Under the pieces are notes generated by a model. It made no database searches, had not been told where the DNA came from, and saw only the letters and a list, made by a program, of their open reading frames with translations. Below, piece by piece: positions 14,829 through 15,242 of a stretch of 15,242 bases of DNA; position 1 is the first letter of the stretch, and each line of letters opens with the position of its first letter. A program made the translations under genes and the position numbers. This DNA is from PALSA-1355 sp041499515 (GTDB taxonomy: Bacteria; Planctomycetota; Planctomycetia; Pirellulales; PALSA-1355): the NCBI GenBank assembly GCA_041499515.1, contig JBGQKM010000138.1:1-15242 (forward strand), written 5' to 3'.

Positions 14829-15242
14829 ATGATGCGCAGGGCCTCAATCGCGTTGGCGGCTGGAATGGCTTGGGCCGGCCTGCAGATCGTGCCAGCTCGC
14901 GCGCAAACTCCCGGATATCCGCCTGCGAGTTATCCGACGGCGACTCCGACTTCGGCGTTCGATCCGCCGGTCCCGCTGCCCTCGGTAACGCTGCGGTGGC
15001 CGCCAGTCGACCAGGTTCCGAGCGCGGCGAACCCATCGGTCTATGCGCCCGGCGACTTTTCTCAACTCCTCAAGCGGCTCGAAATTGCCGAAGGCGAGAT
15101 CCGCGCGCTGCGCGCGAAGGCCAACGAACAAGGAAATGCGCCCGACATTAATCTCATCGGATACCAGGAGCCCGGAGTGTTTCCGACCAGGCCGGCCGAT
15201 GCGCCGGCCGCCGATGATAAGCAGGGCCAGCCGGCCAAAAGC
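14829..15242 (+). CDS. Probable third outer-membrane porin, N-terminal part only (3' end beyond the window)
   Basis: The 138 codons in view remain open to the window edge. The start is the first of two consecutive ATG codons at 14829, with CAGGG (14818-14822) 6 nt upstream. The N-terminus MMRRASIALAAGMAWAGLQI ending PARA is a Sec signal peptide, with cleavage likely after ARA near residue 25. A Pro/Ser/Thr-rich spacer (about 27-78) follows, then a short coiled coil (about 79-100, FSQLLKRLEIAEGEIRALRA), then another Pro/Asp-rich stretch to the edge. This order of signal, Pro-rich spacer and coiled coil is the same as in porins 1 and 2. I infer a porin whose barrel lies outside the window, but no barrel sequence is visible. 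Another exported coiled-coil protein remains possible. It diverges from porin 2. Confidence 0.75.
   Translation, partial: MMRRASIALAAGMAWAGLQIVPARAQTPGYPPASYPTATPTSAFDPPVPLPSVTLRWPPVDQVPSAANPSVYAPGDFSQLLKRLEIAEGEIRALRAKANEQGNAPDINLIGYQEPGVFPTRPADAPAADDKQGQPAKS

Noticed and set aside
14827..15131. Minus-strand open frames at the right edge (14827-15036 and 14844-15131)
   Set aside because: The plus-strand frame from 14829 has a ribosome binding site, signal peptide and coiled coil. The minus-strand frames are Arg-rich shadows of it.

Overview
The window is GC-rich Gram-negative DNA. It most resembles a planctomycete (Pirellulales-like). This rests on several exported OprO/OprP-type porins with a coiled coil before the barrel, a Gly/Trp/Tyr-rich secreted TPR protein, and RND pumps with an extra membrane-like insertion. 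It is an inference from protein style, since no rRNA or tRNA is present.

Layout. Positions 1-8491 hold one minus-strand drug-efflux operon, read from right to left. It begins with a sigma70-like promoter and an 18-bp operator (8443-8491), then a TetR/AcrR-family repressor (7769-8419), a lipoprotein periplasmic adaptor (6483-7697) and two consecutive HAE1-type RND permeases (3030-6464 and 1-3022). The last permease is cut by the window edge, about 100 or more codons before its expected end. The three pump genes all begin with GTG, are 7-18 bp apart within the pump section, and follow the repressor after a 71-bp gap that contains a hairpin. No TolC-type outer-membrane channel is in view.

Positions 8744-10111 (minus) encode an exported protein with a Gly-rich and aromatic-rich N-terminus, TPR-like repeats and a C-terminal small beta domain; its function is unknown. 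Positions 10652-15242 form a porin island: porin 1 (plus, 10652-12460) converges on porin 2 (minus, 12575-14290), which diverges from a third porin-like gene (plus, 14829 to the window edge). Porins 1 and 2 carry a Sec signal, a short coiled coil and an OprO/OprP-like beta barrel. Only the signal and coiled coil of the third gene are inside the window.

How it works together. The TetR protein probably represses its own promoter and the whole pump operon, and releases it when a toxic ligand binds. The adaptor would link the inner-membrane pump(s) to an outer-membrane channel encoded elsewhere. The porins serve uptake through the outer membrane, and their substrates cannot be assigned. I see no mobile element, CRISPR array, phage or defence gene. 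The region looks like ordinary chromosomal envelope-transport DNA. The points most worth a second look are the shared insertion in the paired permeases, the very clean operator, and the palindromes in front of the divergent porins.
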